Below are positions 1 to 7,060 of a stretch of DNA of 24,333 bases, in pieces. Under the pieces are notes generated by a model. The model was not told the DNA's origin. It worked only from the letters and a program-made list of their open reading frames with translations, and made no database searches. Position numbers and translations under genes: made by a program. How positions within the stretch are numbered: position 1 is the stretch's first letter; the number at the start of each line of letters is the position of its first letter. Source of the DNA: Bacteroidales bacterium (GTDB taxonomy: Bacteria; Bacteroidota; Bacteroidia; Bacteroidales; P3); contig JAITVC010000170.1 of NCBI GenBank assembly GCA_031286005.1, forward strand, positions 1 to 24,333, given 5' to 3'.

Positions 1-2
1 AA

Positions 3-1031
3 GGCGATAAAATCTATTTCACTGCAACCAAAGATTCGCCTTTGGAAACCCATTTGTATGTTACTTCGGTGTCTAAAAACGGGGCTATTGAGAAATTGAC
101 CAAAGAACCCGGTACGCATTACATTACGATGAGTGCGGATGGTAATCATTTTGTGGATCAATATTCCAATTTGGAAACCCCCAACACCCTGCAAATTATT
201 AATGCAACCGGCAAAGTGGTCGAAACCCTTTTGCAATCCGCCAATCCTTTGGCCAATCACACCGTTGGCACAACAACCATCGAAACCTTAAAAGCAGCCG
301 ATGGCCAAACCGATTTATATGCTCGCTTGATTAAGCCGTATAATTTTGATGCAAACAAAAAATATCCCGTTATTGTTTATGTCTATGGCGGTCCGCATTC
401 GCAATTGGTTACCAATTCGTGGTTGGCCGGTGGAGATTTGTTCTTGAATTATCTGGCTCAACAAGGTTATGTGGTTTGGACCTTAGACAACCGTGGTACA
501 GACAATCGTGGGTTTGAATTTCAAAGTGCCACTCATCGTCAATTGGGCACTGTCGAAACCGCCGATCAAATGAAAGGCGTGAATTACCTTAAATCGTTGC
601 CCTACGTGGATTCCACACGCATAGGCGTGGATGGTTGGAGCTTTGGTGGATTTATGGCCATTTCGTTGAAATTACGTTATCCCGGTGTGTTCAAAGTGGC
701 TACGGCTGGCGGCCCTGTAATTGATTGGAAATGGTACGAAATCATGTACACCGAGCGCTACATGGAAACACCCGAAGAAAATCCCGATGGCTATAAAACA
801 GCAAGCGTATTGAATTATGTGGATAATTTGCAAGGCAAGTTATTGCTAATTCACGGTGCGCAAGACAATACAGTGGTTTGGCAGCAAAGTTTGGGATTTA
901 TTGAAGAATGCATCAAGAAAAACAAACAGGTGGACTATTTCGTTTATCCCAACCACGCACACAACGTTCGAGGCATTGAACGCATGCACTTGTATCAAAA
1001 ATTATACGACTATTTCCGTGAAAATCTGTAA
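3..1031 (+). CDS. Dipeptidyl-peptidase IV-type S9 family serine peptidase, C-terminal part (5' truncated by window edge)
   Basis: The frame is open from the first bases of the window, so the gene begins upstream; what is visible is the end of the beta-propeller and the whole alpha/beta-hydrolase domain. Counting from the Leu codon at 42, the nucleophile motif GWSFGG has Ser at residue 200, GAQDN gives the acid Asp275, and the YPNHAH segment gives His307 (the second His fits the family best). The YVYGGPHSQLV stretch near residue 113 is the oxyanion-hole region typical of S9B/S9C enzymes. Members cleave N-terminal dipeptides, often X-Pro, and in Bacteroidota are usually periplasmic or outer-membrane associated; no signal peptide can be checked because the N terminus is missing. 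queA starts 2 nt after the stop, so the two are probably cotranscribed. Exact specificity is not determinable from this fragment. Confidence 0.93.
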   Translation, partial: GDKIYFTATKDSPLETHLYVTSVSKNGAIEKLTKEPGTHYITMSADGNHFVDQYSNLETPNTLQIINATGKVVETLLQSANPLANHTVGTTTIETLKAADGQTDLYARLIKPYNFDANKKYPVIVYVYGGPHSQLVTNSWLAGGDLFLNYLAQQGYVVWTLDNRGTDNRGFEFQSATHRQLGTVETADQMKGVNYLKSLPYVDSTRIGVDGWSFGGFMAISLKLRYPGVFKVATAGGPVIDWKWYEIMYTERYMETPEENPDGYKTASVLNYVDNLQGKLLLIHGAQDNTVVWQQSLGFIEECIKKNKQVDYFVYPNHAHNVRGIERMHLYQKLYDYFRENL

Positions 1032-1033
1032 GC

Positions 1034-2230
1034 ATGGTTTCGCCGAAAGATATTCGTATTGAGACCTACGACTATCCTCTTCCGGAGGGAAAAATAGCAT
1101 TGTATCCCTTACCGGAACGAGATGCGTCAAAATTGTTGGTGTATAGACACGGACAAATTTCAGAGCATATTTTTCGTGATATAGCCGATGAACTTCCGGC
1201 GAATGCGCTGTTGGTGTTTAATGATACGAAAGTTATCCATGCCCGCATTGTTACCCATACGCCAACGGGCGCACGTATCGAGATTTTTTGTTTAGAGCCT
1301 ATTGAACCGGTAGATGTGCAATTGGCGTTTCAACAGAAAAAACGGTGTGCGTGGAAGTGCTTTGTCGGCGGCAACCGCAAATGGAAAGACGGCGAATTGC
1401 AAATTAAAAGTGAAAAATTAAAAATTAAAAGAGGTGTACAAATTGACGATGCGTGGGAAATCATCTTTGAATGGGATAATGATTTAACCTTCGCAGAAAT
1501 CCTCGACAGTGTGGGAAAAATCCCCCTTCCACCCTACATTCATCGTGAAGTGGAAGATAGTGATGAGGAGCGTTATCAAACTATCTTTGCTAAAATCAAA
1601 GGCTCGGTAGCTGCGCCAACGGCGAGTTTGCACTTTTCCGAACAGGTTTTGGAATCCCTTGAAACTAAAGGTATCGAAACTGCAACCCTCACGTTGCACG
1701 TGGGCGCAGGAACATTCAAGCCTGTAACCACAGAAACCATCGGCAGCCACATTATGCACGACGAAAAAGTCATCGTTTCGCAAGATTGTCTTCATAAAAT
1801 CCGCAAAGCCATCGCCGAAAAACGCCCGATAATACCCGTAGGAACAACATCGTTAAGGAGCCTTGAATCGCTTTATTGGCTTAAGCCGAATGCCGAACAT
1901 GTTGAGCAGTGGGCACCTTATTCAACGGAGAATGGAGAATGGAGAATGGAGAATTATGCTTCGCCTCTTTGCTATGGGCGTGAGCAACATTTTCCATTTT
2001 CCATTTTCCATTCTCCATTAGAATTTTCAACGTCGTTAATAATTGCCCCCCCCTATAAATTCCGCATAGCAACCGGCATCGTCACCAATTTTCATCAGCC
2101 CAAAAGCACGTTGCTCCTGCTAATTTCAGCATTAGTGGGCAATGAATGGCATAAAATTTACGATTATGCACTTTCGCATGATTTTAGGTTCTTGTCGTAC
2201 GGCGACAGCTGTTTATTGCTCCCGAATTAA
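1034..2230 (+). CDS. queA: S-adenosylmethionine:tRNA ribosyltransferase-isomerase (QueA) carrying an in-frame repeat insertion
   Basis: QueA transfers the ribosyl part of SAM to 7-aminomethyl-7-deazaguanine in the tRNA anticodon loop, making epoxyqueuosine. Recognisable family segments are the N-terminal LPEGKIALYPLPERDASKLL, the FNDTKVIHARI strand, GSVAAPTASLHFS, LHVGAGTFKPV, VGTTSLRSLE, and the C-terminal NFHQPKSTLLLL with DFRFLSYGDS. At 398 aa it is longer than the usual roughly 350 aa. The excess is mostly a 35-residue segment at about residues 297-331, encoded by a hairpin-forming repeat (1921-2032) flanked by TTCAACG on both sides. A second AT-rich stretch (about 1400-1432) encodes a Lys-rich segment. 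Both keep the frame, so the protein is probably made, but activity with the insertion is an inference. The gene follows the S9 peptidase by 2 nt and its 3' end overlaps the convergent thioredoxin-like gene by 18 bp. Confidence 0.96.
   Translation: MVSPKDIRIETYDYPLPEGKIALYPLPERDASKLLVYRHGQISEHIFRDIADELPANALLVFNDTKVIHARIVTHTPTGARIEIFCLEPIEPVDVQLAFQQKKRCAWKCFVGGNRKWKDGELQIKSEKLKIKRGVQIDDAWEIIFEWDNDLTFAEILDSVGKIPLPPYIHREVEDSDEERYQTIFAKIKGSVAAPTASLHFSEQVLESLETKGIETATLTLHVGAGTFKPVTTETIGSHIMHDEKVIVSQDCLHKIRKAIAEKRPIIPVGTTSLRSLESLYWLKPNAEHVEQWAPYSTENGEWRMENYASPLCYGREQHFPFSIFHSPLEFSTSLIIAPPYKFRIATGIVTNFHQPKSTLLLLISALVGNEWHKIYDYALSHDFRFLSYGDSCLLLPN
1400..1432. repeat. AT-rich AATTAAAA-type repeat inside queA
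   Basis: A run built from AATTAAAA units, including AATTAAAAGTGA, which recurs exactly at 23165-23176 in the PASTA/DUF6266 intergenic repeat. It is translated in frame within queA as a short Lys/Ile-rich segment. It resembles the intergenic AT-rich repeats of this window rather than the surrounding coding DNA, but low complexity makes chance similarity possible. Confidence 0.45.
1921..2032. repeat. Hairpin-forming repeat element within queA, flanked by TTCAACG direct repeats
   Basis: TTCAACG occurs at 1921-1927 and again at 2026-2032. Between them lie tandem GGAGAAT units on the left (about 1927-1954) and their imperfect reverse complement, TTTTCCA/TTCTCCA units, on the right (about 1990-2020). 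The result is a long imperfect stem around a loop of roughly 35 nt. The offset between the flanking copies is 105 bp, exactly 35 codons, so removing one flank plus the interior would rejoin an uninterrupted QueA sequence (...APYST joined to SLIIAPP...). This looks like an inserted palindromic element with a 7-bp target duplication. Confidence 0.7.
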
Positions 2231-2776
2231 CCCTTTAAAGGTCTTTTGATAGTCTTCCCAAGGCGTGGTTTTATAGGCATTGGTGCTAAAATAATCCAGC
2301 AAAGCCTCAAACATAGGAGCCTGTTGATAACCGGGAATCACTTGAATGGATTTCCCTGTTTCATCAATCAAGGCATAGGATGGATACGACATTTGCCCAT
2401 TCAATAAAATCTGTGCCAACTGATGAGATCCGCGCGAACTGCCCGGATTATCGTTGACAAAGGTTTGTCCGTTAATCACGACAGTATCTTTGCGTTCGGC
2501 GTTGATTTTTACGGCAATCCAATCAGTGTTAAGTTTATCGGCAATAACAGGATGAGCAAAAGTTGTAACATCCATGCGTTTGCACCAGCCGCACCAATTG
2601 GTATACACATCCACAAACAGTTTTTTAGGTTGCAATCCGTATGCAGCACGTTCGGCATTCAAACTCAACGCATCTTCAAAACTATACCATTGAATTGGCG
2701 GAATCAAGGATTTTTGTTGAGAAAACCCCACCACCGAAAAGGTTAAACAAATCAAAAAAAGTAACGATTTCTTCAT
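2213..2776 (-). CDS. Exported thioredoxin-fold protein with WCGWC motif
   Basis: A 187-aa protein with an N-terminal signal peptide (MKKSLLFLICLTFSVVGFSQ, cleavage near residue 20) followed by a thioredoxin-like domain. The redox motif is WCGWCKRM with Cys62 and Cys65, preceded by the LFVDVYTN strand; a SYPSYALID segment near residue 130 supplies the usual cis-Pro region. Such proteins act in the periplasm on thiols or disulfides; the partner is unknown. An in-frame GTG 21 nt upstream lies inside the TATCTTTG promoter box (2797-2804), so the ATG at 2776 is preferred. The 3' end overlaps the convergent queA by 18 bp. No DsbD- or TlpA-type context is nearby, so reductase versus oxidase function is open. 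Confidence 0.88.
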   Translation of the reverse strand: MKKSLLFLICLTFSVVGFSQQKSLIPPIQWYSFEDALSLNAERAAYGLQPKKLFVDVYTNWCGWCKRMDVTTFAHPVIADKLNTDWIAVKINAERKDTVVINGQTFVNDNPGSSRGSHQLAQILLNGQMSYPSYALIDETGKSIQVIPGYQQAPMFEALLDYFSTNAYKTTPWEDYQKTFKGLIREQ

Positions 2777-2796
2777 GACTTTGATATTTTTATTCA

Positions 2797-2804
2797 CAAA
2801 GATA
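2797..2804 (-). promoter_or_regulatory. Promoter -7 box for the thioredoxin-like gene
   Basis: The minus strand reads TATCTTTG, matching the Bacteroidota -7 consensus TAnnTTTG, 20 nt upstream of the ATG at 2776. Confidence 0.8.
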
Positions 2805-2906
2805 CGAAATTTTCAGGAAATAAGCAAAAGAATTGTATGTAAATTTTTATAAGCCAAAACATCCGTTGCTATGGGATGTTTGACGGTGCTTAATATGACA
2901 TATTTG

Positions 2907-3065
2907 TTACTGTTGTTTTTGTTTGCGTCGGGCTTTGTTTACGGCTTCAGAAATGATCCATTCCAGTTGGCCATTAGTGCTTCTGAACTCATCGGAAGCC
3001 CATTCTTCAACGGCTTTCATGAGTTCAGGATCAATTCTTAGAACAAACGTTTTTTTTTCTGCCAT
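2907..3065 (-). CDS. Small Arc/MetJ-type ribbon-helix-helix DNA-binding protein (52 aa)
   Basis: A short gene starting MAEKKTFVLRIDPEL and ending in a basic tail (KARRKQKQQ). The layout is that of an Arc-family ribbon-helix-helix protein: an N-terminal beta strand (KTFVLRID), helix A (PELMKAVEEWASDEF), a turn (RSTNGQ) and helix B (LEWIISEAVNKARRK). Such proteins dimerise and bind DNA through the paired strands. It starts 33 nt after the stop of the SPFH gene on the same strand and has no promoter box of its own, so it is probably its second cistron. No toxin-like partner is adjacent. It might repress its own operon, but no operator is evident. The fold assignment rests on pattern only. Confidence 0.8.
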   Translation of the reverse strand: MAEKKTFVLRIDPELMKAVEEWASDEFRSTNGQLEWIISEAVNKARRKQKQQ

Positions 3066-3098
3066 GAGGACGTAATTGGAAAGTAAAAACGTTATATT

Positions 3099-4031
3099 TT
3101 AGTATAAACTTCCTGTATTAATGACCGGTTTTGCGGCTTCATCGGCACAAAGTACTACCATCAAATGGCTGACCATTGCGGCTTTTTTCTCATTGTCCAA
3201 ATCTACAACACCGTCTTTTTCGAGGCGATTTAAAGCCAATTCGACCATAGATACTGCACCTTCTACGATTTTCTCACGTGCAGAGATAATGGCTTCGGCT
3301 TGCTGACGGCGCAACATAACGCTTGCAATTTCGGAAGCATATGCTAAATTATTAATGCGTGCTTCAACAACCTCAATACCGGCGATTTCTAAGCGTTCGC
3401 GAATCGTTTGTTCTAAACGTTCATTGATTTCCTCACTGCCCGAACGCAAGGTAATCTCATCGCTTTTGTTGTCAATGTGATCGTAAGCGTACAATCCGGC
3501 AACTTTACGTAACGCTGCGTCACTTTGAACATTAACGAATTTGTCGTAAGATTTCAAATGTTGACGGTTAGATGTTTCCACTGCAGGTGCAACCTCCGAA
3601 TCAATATCGAAACAAGCTTTGTAGGTATCCTTAATTTTCCATACCAAGACTAAACCAATCATGATTGGGTTTCCGTTTTTATCGTTCACTTTTATCGGCT
3701 CAACATTCATATTTCTGGCACGAAGCGAAAGATTTCGCTTACTATAAAATGGGTTTACCCAAAAAAATCCGTTTTGCTTGATGGTACCGGAATATTTTCC
3801 AAAAAATGTTAGAACGCGTGATTCGTTCGGACGAATTATACAAAGTCCGATGAGGTGAATCAACCAAAAGATAAAGCCGATAATGGCAATTGCAACCGAT
3901 AGACCGATTAGGCTTTGCCGACCGGTGTAGATACATAAAGCAACGAAGCATCCCAACAATATTAAATTGAGAAATAAATGAAGAAAACCATTATTGGTTT
4001 TCATGGTTTTGATAAATTCTTGTGTTTTCAT
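3099..4031 (-). CDS. SPFH/band-7 domain membrane protein
   Basis: A 310-aa protein with two N-terminal hydrophobic segments (about residues 17-36 and 42-67), then an SPFH domain starting at IIRPNESRVLTFFGKYSGTIKQNGFFWVNPF and running through the KVNDKNGNPIMIGLVLVWKI and ETSNRQHLKSYDKF regions. A charged helical part follows (EEINERLEQTIRERLEIAGIEVVEARI) with the family-typical LAYASEIASVMLRRQQAEAIISAREKIVEGAV. SPFH proteins oligomerise at the membrane and organise microdomains or regulate proteases. No NfeD or FtsH partner is present; the downstream gene encodes a ribbon-helix-helix protein. A TATCTTTG box lies at 4058-4065. A second possible start (Met10, at 4004) exists. The molecular client is unknown. 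Confidence 0.92.
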   Translation of the reverse strand: MKTQEFIKTMKTNNGFLHLFLNLILLGCFVALCIYTGRQSLIGLSVAIAIIGFIFWLIHLIGLCIIRPNESRVLTFFGKYSGTIKQNGFFWVNPFYSKRNLSLRARNMNVEPIKVNDKNGNPIMIGLVLVWKIKDTYKACFDIDSEVAPAVETSNRQHLKSYDKFVNVQSDAALRKVAGLYAYDHIDNKSDEITLRSGSEEINERLEQTIRERLEIAGIEVVEARINNLAYASEIASVMLRRQQAEAIISAREKIVEGAVSMVELALNRLEKDGVVDLDNEKKAAMVSHLMVVLCADEAAKPVINTGSLY

Positions 4032-4057
4032 ATTGATATTGTTTTGATATTATTTTG

Positions 4058-4065
4058 CAAAGATA
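4058..4065 (-). promoter_or_regulatory. Promoter -7 box for the SPFH / ribbon-helix-helix operon
   Basis: The minus strand reads TATCTTTG, 26 nt upstream of the SPFH start codon at 4031. No other promoter box is visible before the downstream small gene. Confidence 0.8.
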
Positions 4066-4110
4066 CAAAAATATTACCTGAAATACAAACTTTGAATTGA
4101 TATATTTGTT

Positions 4111-4156
4111 CAACGGAGGATCAACGAGGAAAAAGCGAAGGATAGGCGAAGGGAAA
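4111..4156. repeat. Degenerate GA-rich repeat, about 11-bp period
   Basis: Successive units resembling AACGGAGGATC / AACGAGGAAA / GCGAAGGATAG occur with 10-12 bp spacing. The region lies in the 370-bp gap between the divergent SPFH and DUF2264 genes, outside both promoter boxes. Confidence 0.45.
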
Positions 4157-4212
4157 ATAGGCTTTGAGTACCTACTCACAGTTTGTATTTCTTTTCATAC
4201 AGGGAGATTATA

Positions 4213-4256
4213 GCGGCAATAGAGGATCAATACAGGATCAATAGAGGATCACCGAA
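4213..4256. repeat. GGATCAATAGA tandem repeat, 11-bp period
   Basis: GGATC begins at 4224, 4235 and 4246, exactly 11 bp apart, in units GGATCAATAGA, GGATCAATACA and GGATCAATAGA, with degenerate half-units on both sides. Together with the GA-rich repeat at 4111-4156 it fills much of the SPFH/DUF2264 divergent gap; the rest (about 4257-4370) shows nothing I recognise. Confidence 0.65.
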
Positions 4257-4375
4257 CTGGCATCGAAGGAAGACTGACGGATTATTGAGCGCAGTTACGC
4301 CAGCAATTTACCCTTAACCGTTAGCCTTTTACCAAATAAATCATCATTCATAAATCACAATTCATAAATATTTCG

Positions 4376-4383
4376 TATCTTTG
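4376..4383 (+). promoter_or_regulatory. Promoter -7 box for the DUF2264-GH88 operon
   Basis: TATCTTTG, 18 nt upstream of the ATG at 4402. Confidence 0.82.
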
Positions 4384-4401
4384 CCATACAAATAACACCT
4401 T

Positions 4402-5649
4402 ATGAAAAAACTCCTAACATCAAGCCTGTTTCTGTGTTTTGCAACACTTGCCATTGCACAAAGTAGCCAAACAGCAACCTCTCAATCCACTGCCGACCGA
4501 GCCTATTGGGTCGATCTACTCTACAAAATAGCCGAGCCCGTACTCAGCAACATGAGCAAAGGCGAGCTGAAAAAGAACATGCTGGTAGAATACAGTCCAA
4601 TTTGGGATAATCGTGATGCTAACGTAGTCTATATGGAAGCCTTTGGCCGTTTGATGGCCGGTATAGCCCCATGGCTTGCCCTGCCCGATGACGATACGTC
4701 CGAAGGCAAACAACGCAAGCAAATGCGCCAATGGGCATTAAAGAGCTACGCCAATGCCGTAGACCCTAATAGTCCGGATTATCTCTTGTGGTACAAAAAG
4801 GGCGGACCCTTCCAGCCATTGGTGGATGCGTCTTATATTGCCAATAGTTTTATTCGTGCACCTAAAACATTGTGGGAGCCATTAGACGACGTAACCAAAC
4901 AGCGCTATATAGCAGAATTTAAAGGCCAACGTCAAATTGTGCCGTGGAACAACAACTGGATTCTATTCCGAGCCATGAATGAGGCTTTTTTGGCATCCAT
5001 AGGTGAAGACTATGATCCGTATGCTATTGTTGCCGCTATCCGCCAAATGGAATTGTGGTATGTGGGAGATGGCTGGTATATGGACGGAACCGAATATTCG
5101 CAAGACTATTACAACAGCTATGTGATTCATCCCTATTTAGTAGAAATTACTGAAATAATGGCCAACCAGAAAGTGTCTGTTCCCATCAAATTCGACTTAG
5201 CCCTTCGGCGCATGCAGCGCTACAACCGTTTGCTTGAGCGTTTAGTTTCGCCAGAAGCTACATATCCTGCTATGGGACGCTCTGTAACCTATCGTTTAGG
5301 CGCTTTTCAACCTTTAGCCCTCGCAGCATGGAAATACAGCCTTCCCCAACCTCTCACAGAAGGACAAGTCCGAAACATGCTCACTTCGGTGATGAAACGC
5401 ATGTTCTCCGTAGAAGGCAACTTTAACAAAGACGGGTATCTACAACTCGGCTTTGCAGGACATCAGCCCGAATTGGCCGATTACTACACCAATACTGGAA
5501 GTTTATACATTACCTCGGAAGTGTTCTTGCCACTCGGATTACCCGCTAACCACTCGTTCTGGACATCGCCTGCCGAAGAATGGACATCACAAAAAGCATG
5601 GAACGGCAAGCCATTCCAAAAAGATTATCACGAATCCGTAAAAAAATAA
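4402..5649 (+). CDS. Exported DUF2264 domain-containing protein
   Basis: A 415-aa protein with a signal peptide (MKKLLTSSLFLCFATLAIAQ) and a body that matches the DUF2264 pattern: YMEAFGRLMAGIAPWL, YLLWYKKGGPFQPLVDASYIANSFIRAP, the aromatic WNNNWILFRAMNEAFL, and YVGDGWYMDGTEYSQDYYNSYVIHPYL. The many Trp and Tyr residues and paired-helix look suggest an (alpha/alpha) barrel as in several polysaccharide-active proteins; this is inference. Members often occur in Bacteroidota glycan-utilisation loci. The GH88 gene begins 4 nt after the stop, so both act as one transcription unit in periplasmic breakdown of an acidic polysaccharide. No SusC/SusD pair or sensor is present in this window. Catalytic residues are not established from sequence alone. 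Confidence 0.9.
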   Translation: MKKLLTSSLFLCFATLAIAQSSQTATSQSTADRAYWVDLLYKIAEPVLSNMSKGELKKNMLVEYSPIWDNRDANVVYMEAFGRLMAGIAPWLALPDDDTSEGKQRKQMRQWALKSYANAVDPNSPDYLLWYKKGGPFQPLVDASYIANSFIRAPKTLWEPLDDVTKQRYIAEFKGQRQIVPWNNNWILFRAMNEAFLASIGEDYDPYAIVAAIRQMELWYVGDGWYMDGTEYSQDYYNSYVIHPYLVEITEIMANQKVSVPIKFDLALRRMQRYNRLLERLVSPEATYPAMGRSVTYRLGAFQPLALAAWKYSLPQPLTEGQVRNMLTSVMKRMFSVEGNFNKDGYLQLGFAGHQPELADYYTNTGSLYITSEVFLPLGLPANHSFWTSPAEEWTSQKAWNGKPFQKDYHESVKK

Positions 5650-5653
5650 AAGT

Positions 5654-6889
5654 ATGAAAATAACTCAATTTATTCTTGCACTTGTTGTATTTCCAACCAT
5701 CGCAATCAGTCAAAACAAACCGGAAAACAAAGCCGATTTCATCCGCCAAAATATAGAATTTGCCGAAGCACAAACCAAATTGATGCTGAAAACTGTAGGC
5801 ATGCCAACCGGAAAAAATTATCCGCGCACAACTTACACTGATTCTCTTCGAGTTACCAATATGTACGAATGGACATCAGGGTTCTTTCCAGGAACATTGT
5901 GGTATCTTTACGAACTGACCAATGACACCACATGGAAAAACGCAGCCGAACAATGGACTGTCTCTTTGGAGCCACTGAAAACCTACAAAGGCACACACGA
6001 CTTGGGGTTCATGATGTATTGCAGTTATGGAAATGCCGAACGGTTGGCGCCAAAAGCCGAATACAATGAAGTGCTACTGGAAAGTGCTAACTCGCTCATT
6101 TCTCGTTTCAATCATACCACACAAAGCATCAAATCATGGAATGGCGGCAGAGCATGGGATGGCACCACACGCTGGACATTTCCCGTTATAATCGACAACA
6201 TGATGAATCTCGAAATGCTATTCTATGTGTCCAAATTAACGGGCGATAAAAAATATTACAACATCGCCGAAACCCACGCCAACACAACCATCAAAAACCA
6301 TTTCAGAGAAGATTTTAGCACCTATCACGTTGTGGATTATGACACAACCACAGGAGATGTGCAACACCAAGTAACCGCACAAGGTTATAGCAACAACTCC
6401 ACATGGGCACGCGGACAAGCATGGGCTATCTACGGATTTACCGTAGCCTTTCGCGAAACCAAAAATCTATTGTATTTAGATGCAGCCACCAAAGCTGCAA
6501 GTTGGTATTTAAGACATTTGCCTGAAGATTTTGTACCCCTATGGGATTTCAACGTAGGGCAGGAAGGCTATACGCCCGACGAGAAATCGTATGCCGTAAC
6601 CTATAAAGAAAAACACAGAGACGCTTCCGCAGCAGCCATTGTATGTTCTGCTCTGTTTGAGTTGGCCGAATTAACAAACAATCCCGCCTATCTCGACTCA
6701 GCCATAAAAATGCTCAACAGTTTAGCTTCATCGGCCTATCGCGCCCAACTTGGCCAAAACGCTGATTTCATACTCATGCACTCCGTTGGAAGCATCCCTC
6801 ACAAAACAGAAATCGACAAAGCCTTGGTTTATGCCGACTATTACTTCCTCGAAGCCTTGTTGCGCTACCAAAAATCAGTCGCCAATTAA
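5654..6889 (+). CDS. Glycoside hydrolase family 88 unsaturated glucuronyl hydrolase, exported
   Basis: A 411-aa protein with a signal peptide (cleavage near residue 19, IAISQ). GH88 enzymes hydrolyse the unsaturated uronic acid left at the non-reducing end by polysaccharide lyases, through vinyl-ether hydration. The family hallmarks are visible: EWTSGFFPGTLWYLYE (about 72-87), THDLGFMM with the conserved Asp116, and FPVIIDNMMNLEML with the catalytic-type Asp181. Later aromatic and polar segments fit the barrel: STWARGQAWAIYGF and the KHRDASAAAIVCSALFEL stretch. Length is slightly above the usual roughly 380 aa because of the signal peptide. It is probably translated from the same mRNA as DUF2264. 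The substrate (glycosaminoglycan, ulvan-like or pectic) cannot be told, since no lyase or sulfatase gene is present here. Confidence 0.95.
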   Translation: MKITQFILALVVFPTIAISQNKPENKADFIRQNIEFAEAQTKLMLKTVGMPTGKNYPRTTYTDSLRVTNMYEWTSGFFPGTLWYLYELTNDTTWKNAAEQWTVSLEPLKTYKGTHDLGFMMYCSYGNAERLAPKAEYNEVLLESANSLISRFNHTTQSIKSWNGGRAWDGTTRWTFPVIIDNMMNLEMLFYVSKLTGDKKYYNIAETHANTTIKNHFREDFSTYHVVDYDTTTGDVQHQVTAQGYSNNSTWARGQAWAIYGFTVAFRETKNLLYLDAATKAASWYLRHLPEDFVPLWDFNVGQEGYTPDEKSYAVTYKEKHRDASAAAIVCSALFELAELTNNPAYLDSAIKMLNSLASSAYRAQLGQNADFILMHSVGSIPHKTEIDKALVYADYYFLEALLRYQKSVAN

Positions 6890-6949
6890 CTTCGTTGAGA
6901 CCTTTCGACATTCATAAATGTTATAGTTCGAACAAAATCCAAATCGACC

Positions 6950-6993
6950 AAGTCCGTACCATCTCCGTATCAAGTCCGCTACAAGTCCGGTAC
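6950..6993 (+). repeat. 11-bp-period repeat (unit AAGTCCGNAYC) upstream of the C1 peptidase
   Basis: Four contiguous 11-bp units: AAGTCCGTACC (6950), ATCTCCGTATC (6961), AAGTCCGCTAC (6972) and AAGTCCGGTAC (6983). They lie between the GH88 stop and the peptidase promoter. The same unit, in the same orientation relative to the downstream gene, occurs in the DUF6266 leader (23909-23963). Confidence 0.75.
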
Positions 6994-6999
6994 AAAATC

Positions 7000-7029
7000 T
7001 TTAATTCTTAATTTTTAATTCTTAATTAT
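7000..7029. repeat. AATTCTTAATTTTT repeat abutting a promoter
   Basis: TTTAATTC/TTAATTTT units run up to the TATCTTTG box at 7036. They belong to the AT-rich repeat type also seen at about 1400, 13556-13634 and 23140-23195. Confidence 0.5.
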
Positions 7030-7035
7030 TTTTTG

Positions 7036-7043
7036 TATCTTTG
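7036..7043 (+). promoter_or_regulatory. Promoter -7 box for the C1 peptidase / recX unit
   Basis: TATCTTTG, 17 nt upstream of the ATG at 7061. An A-rich leader follows. Confidence 0.82.
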
Positions 7044-7060
7044 TAAAAAAAAAATATGCA

